From assembly GCA_913775315.1 (NCBI GenBank), contig CAJYIX010000022.1, positions 1 through 64,000 on the forward strand: a stretch of 64,000 bases of DNA, read 5' to 3'. The notes below the pieces were generated by a model. It was not told the DNA's origin. It worked only from the letters and a program-made list of their open reading frames with translations, and did not search any database. The DNA comes from an uncultured Sphingomonas sp. (GTDB lineage Bacteria > Pseudomonadota > Alphaproteobacteria > Sphingomonadales > Sphingomonadaceae). Positions 63,709-64,000 of this stretch are shown here, piece after piece. Within the stretch, counting starts at the first letter, position 1, and the number at the start of each line of letters is the position of its first letter. A program made the position numbers and the translations under genes.

Positions 63709-64000
63709 ATGAAGTTCGCTTTCGCTCTCGCCGCCCTCACCCTTGCCGTGCCCGCAGGCGCGCAGCAATTTTCCGAGGGGTACAAGTTTCTCGAGGCTGT
63801 GAAGAAGTCGGAGGCCAACAAGGTCAACGAAATCCTCGGCGCGCCCGGCCAGACGATCATCAACACCCGCGACCGCGTGAGCGGCGAGGGCGCGCTGCAC
63901 ATCGTCACCAAGCGCAGTGATCCGGTCTATCTGCGCTTCCTGCTGCAAAAGGGTGCGAACCCCGATATCGGCGATGCGCGCGGCGAAACGCCGATGCTGA
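63709..64000 (+). CDS. ankyrin repeat protein, 3' end cut by window
   Basis: Partial at the right edge (97 codons visible). Signal peptide MKFAFALAALTLAVPAGAQ, then GALHIVTKRSDPVYLRFLLQKGANPDIGDARGETPML, a canonical ankyrin repeat beginning (ALHIV..., GANPDxxDxxGETPL). Exported ankyrin proteins of this kind often bind partners in the periplasm. Divergent from the SCO gene, with 69 bases between the two starts. Confidence 0.88.
   Translation, partial: MKFAFALAALTLAVPAGAQQFSEGYKFLEAVKKSEANKVNEILGAPGQTIINTRDRVSGEGALHIVTKRSDPVYLRFLLQKGANPDIGDARGETPML

Overview
This window is chromosomal DNA of a GC-rich alphaproteobacterium, most likely a sphingomonad (Sphingomonas or a close relative). The evidence is the strong GC3 bias, the family mix (Oar-like TonB receptor, DUF4167, DUF4139, DUF1489, DUF3297, DUF5694, bacterial Cdc48, plant-type GshA) and the bolA / J-domain / cobS / cobT neighbourhood. 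Genes are packed tightly, with many ATGA or TGATG stop-start overlaps and several convergent pairs that overlap at their 3' ends. I see no tRNA, rRNA, CRISPR array, insertion sequence, integrase or prophage gene.

Layout. 0-6.6 kb: polysaccharide flippase, CBS protein, small membrane protein, two DUF4139 secreted proteins, a large nested inverted repeat and the Arg/Asp-rich DUF4167 protein. 6.8-12.8 kb (minus strand): bolA, GST, pirin and hydrolase overlap as one unit, followed by hisS, prfA and prmC. 12.8-21.7 kb: J-domain protein, then a divergent HxlR-controlled detoxification cassette (VOC, GST, SRPBCC, double DUF1428, double VOC), then cobS, a MetE-core methionine synthase, cobT and a ribbon-helix-helix protein. 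21.8-31.2 kb: YghU-like GST, ligA, TonB receptor, then a LytS/LytTR two-component pair overlapping an AAC(3)-like acetyltransferase. 31.2-41.2 kb: small proteins, EVE protein, gshA, DUF5694 plus a membrane methyltransferase, M61 peptidase, ppa, 2OG oxygenase, CsbD, msrA. 41.4-51.5 kb: aspartate aminotransferase, fused pabB-pabC, MBL hydrolase, Crp regulator, murA, acyltransferase, ispG, DMT transporter, GNAT, DUF1489. 51.5-64 kb: mgtE, cyclophilin, a 36-bp perfect inverted repeat, LysR, a candidate small RNA, cdc48, MFS transporter, methyltransferase, msrB, class A PBP, M48-like peptidase, YcgN, SCO/Sco1 and a truncated ankyrin protein.

Working together. Most genes are housekeeping: translation termination (prfA with its methylase prmC), replication and repair (ligA), cell wall (murA, PBP), isoprenoids (ispG), folate (pabBC), glutathione (gshA and three GSTs) and methionine sulfoxide repair (msrA, msrB). 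The accessory interest lies in four places: the HxlR cassette with a promoter/operator arrangement readable from sequence, the cobS-metE-cobT cluster without cobN, the LysR / putative sRNA / cdc48 intergenic region, and the LytST-AAC(3) operon behind the TonB receptor.
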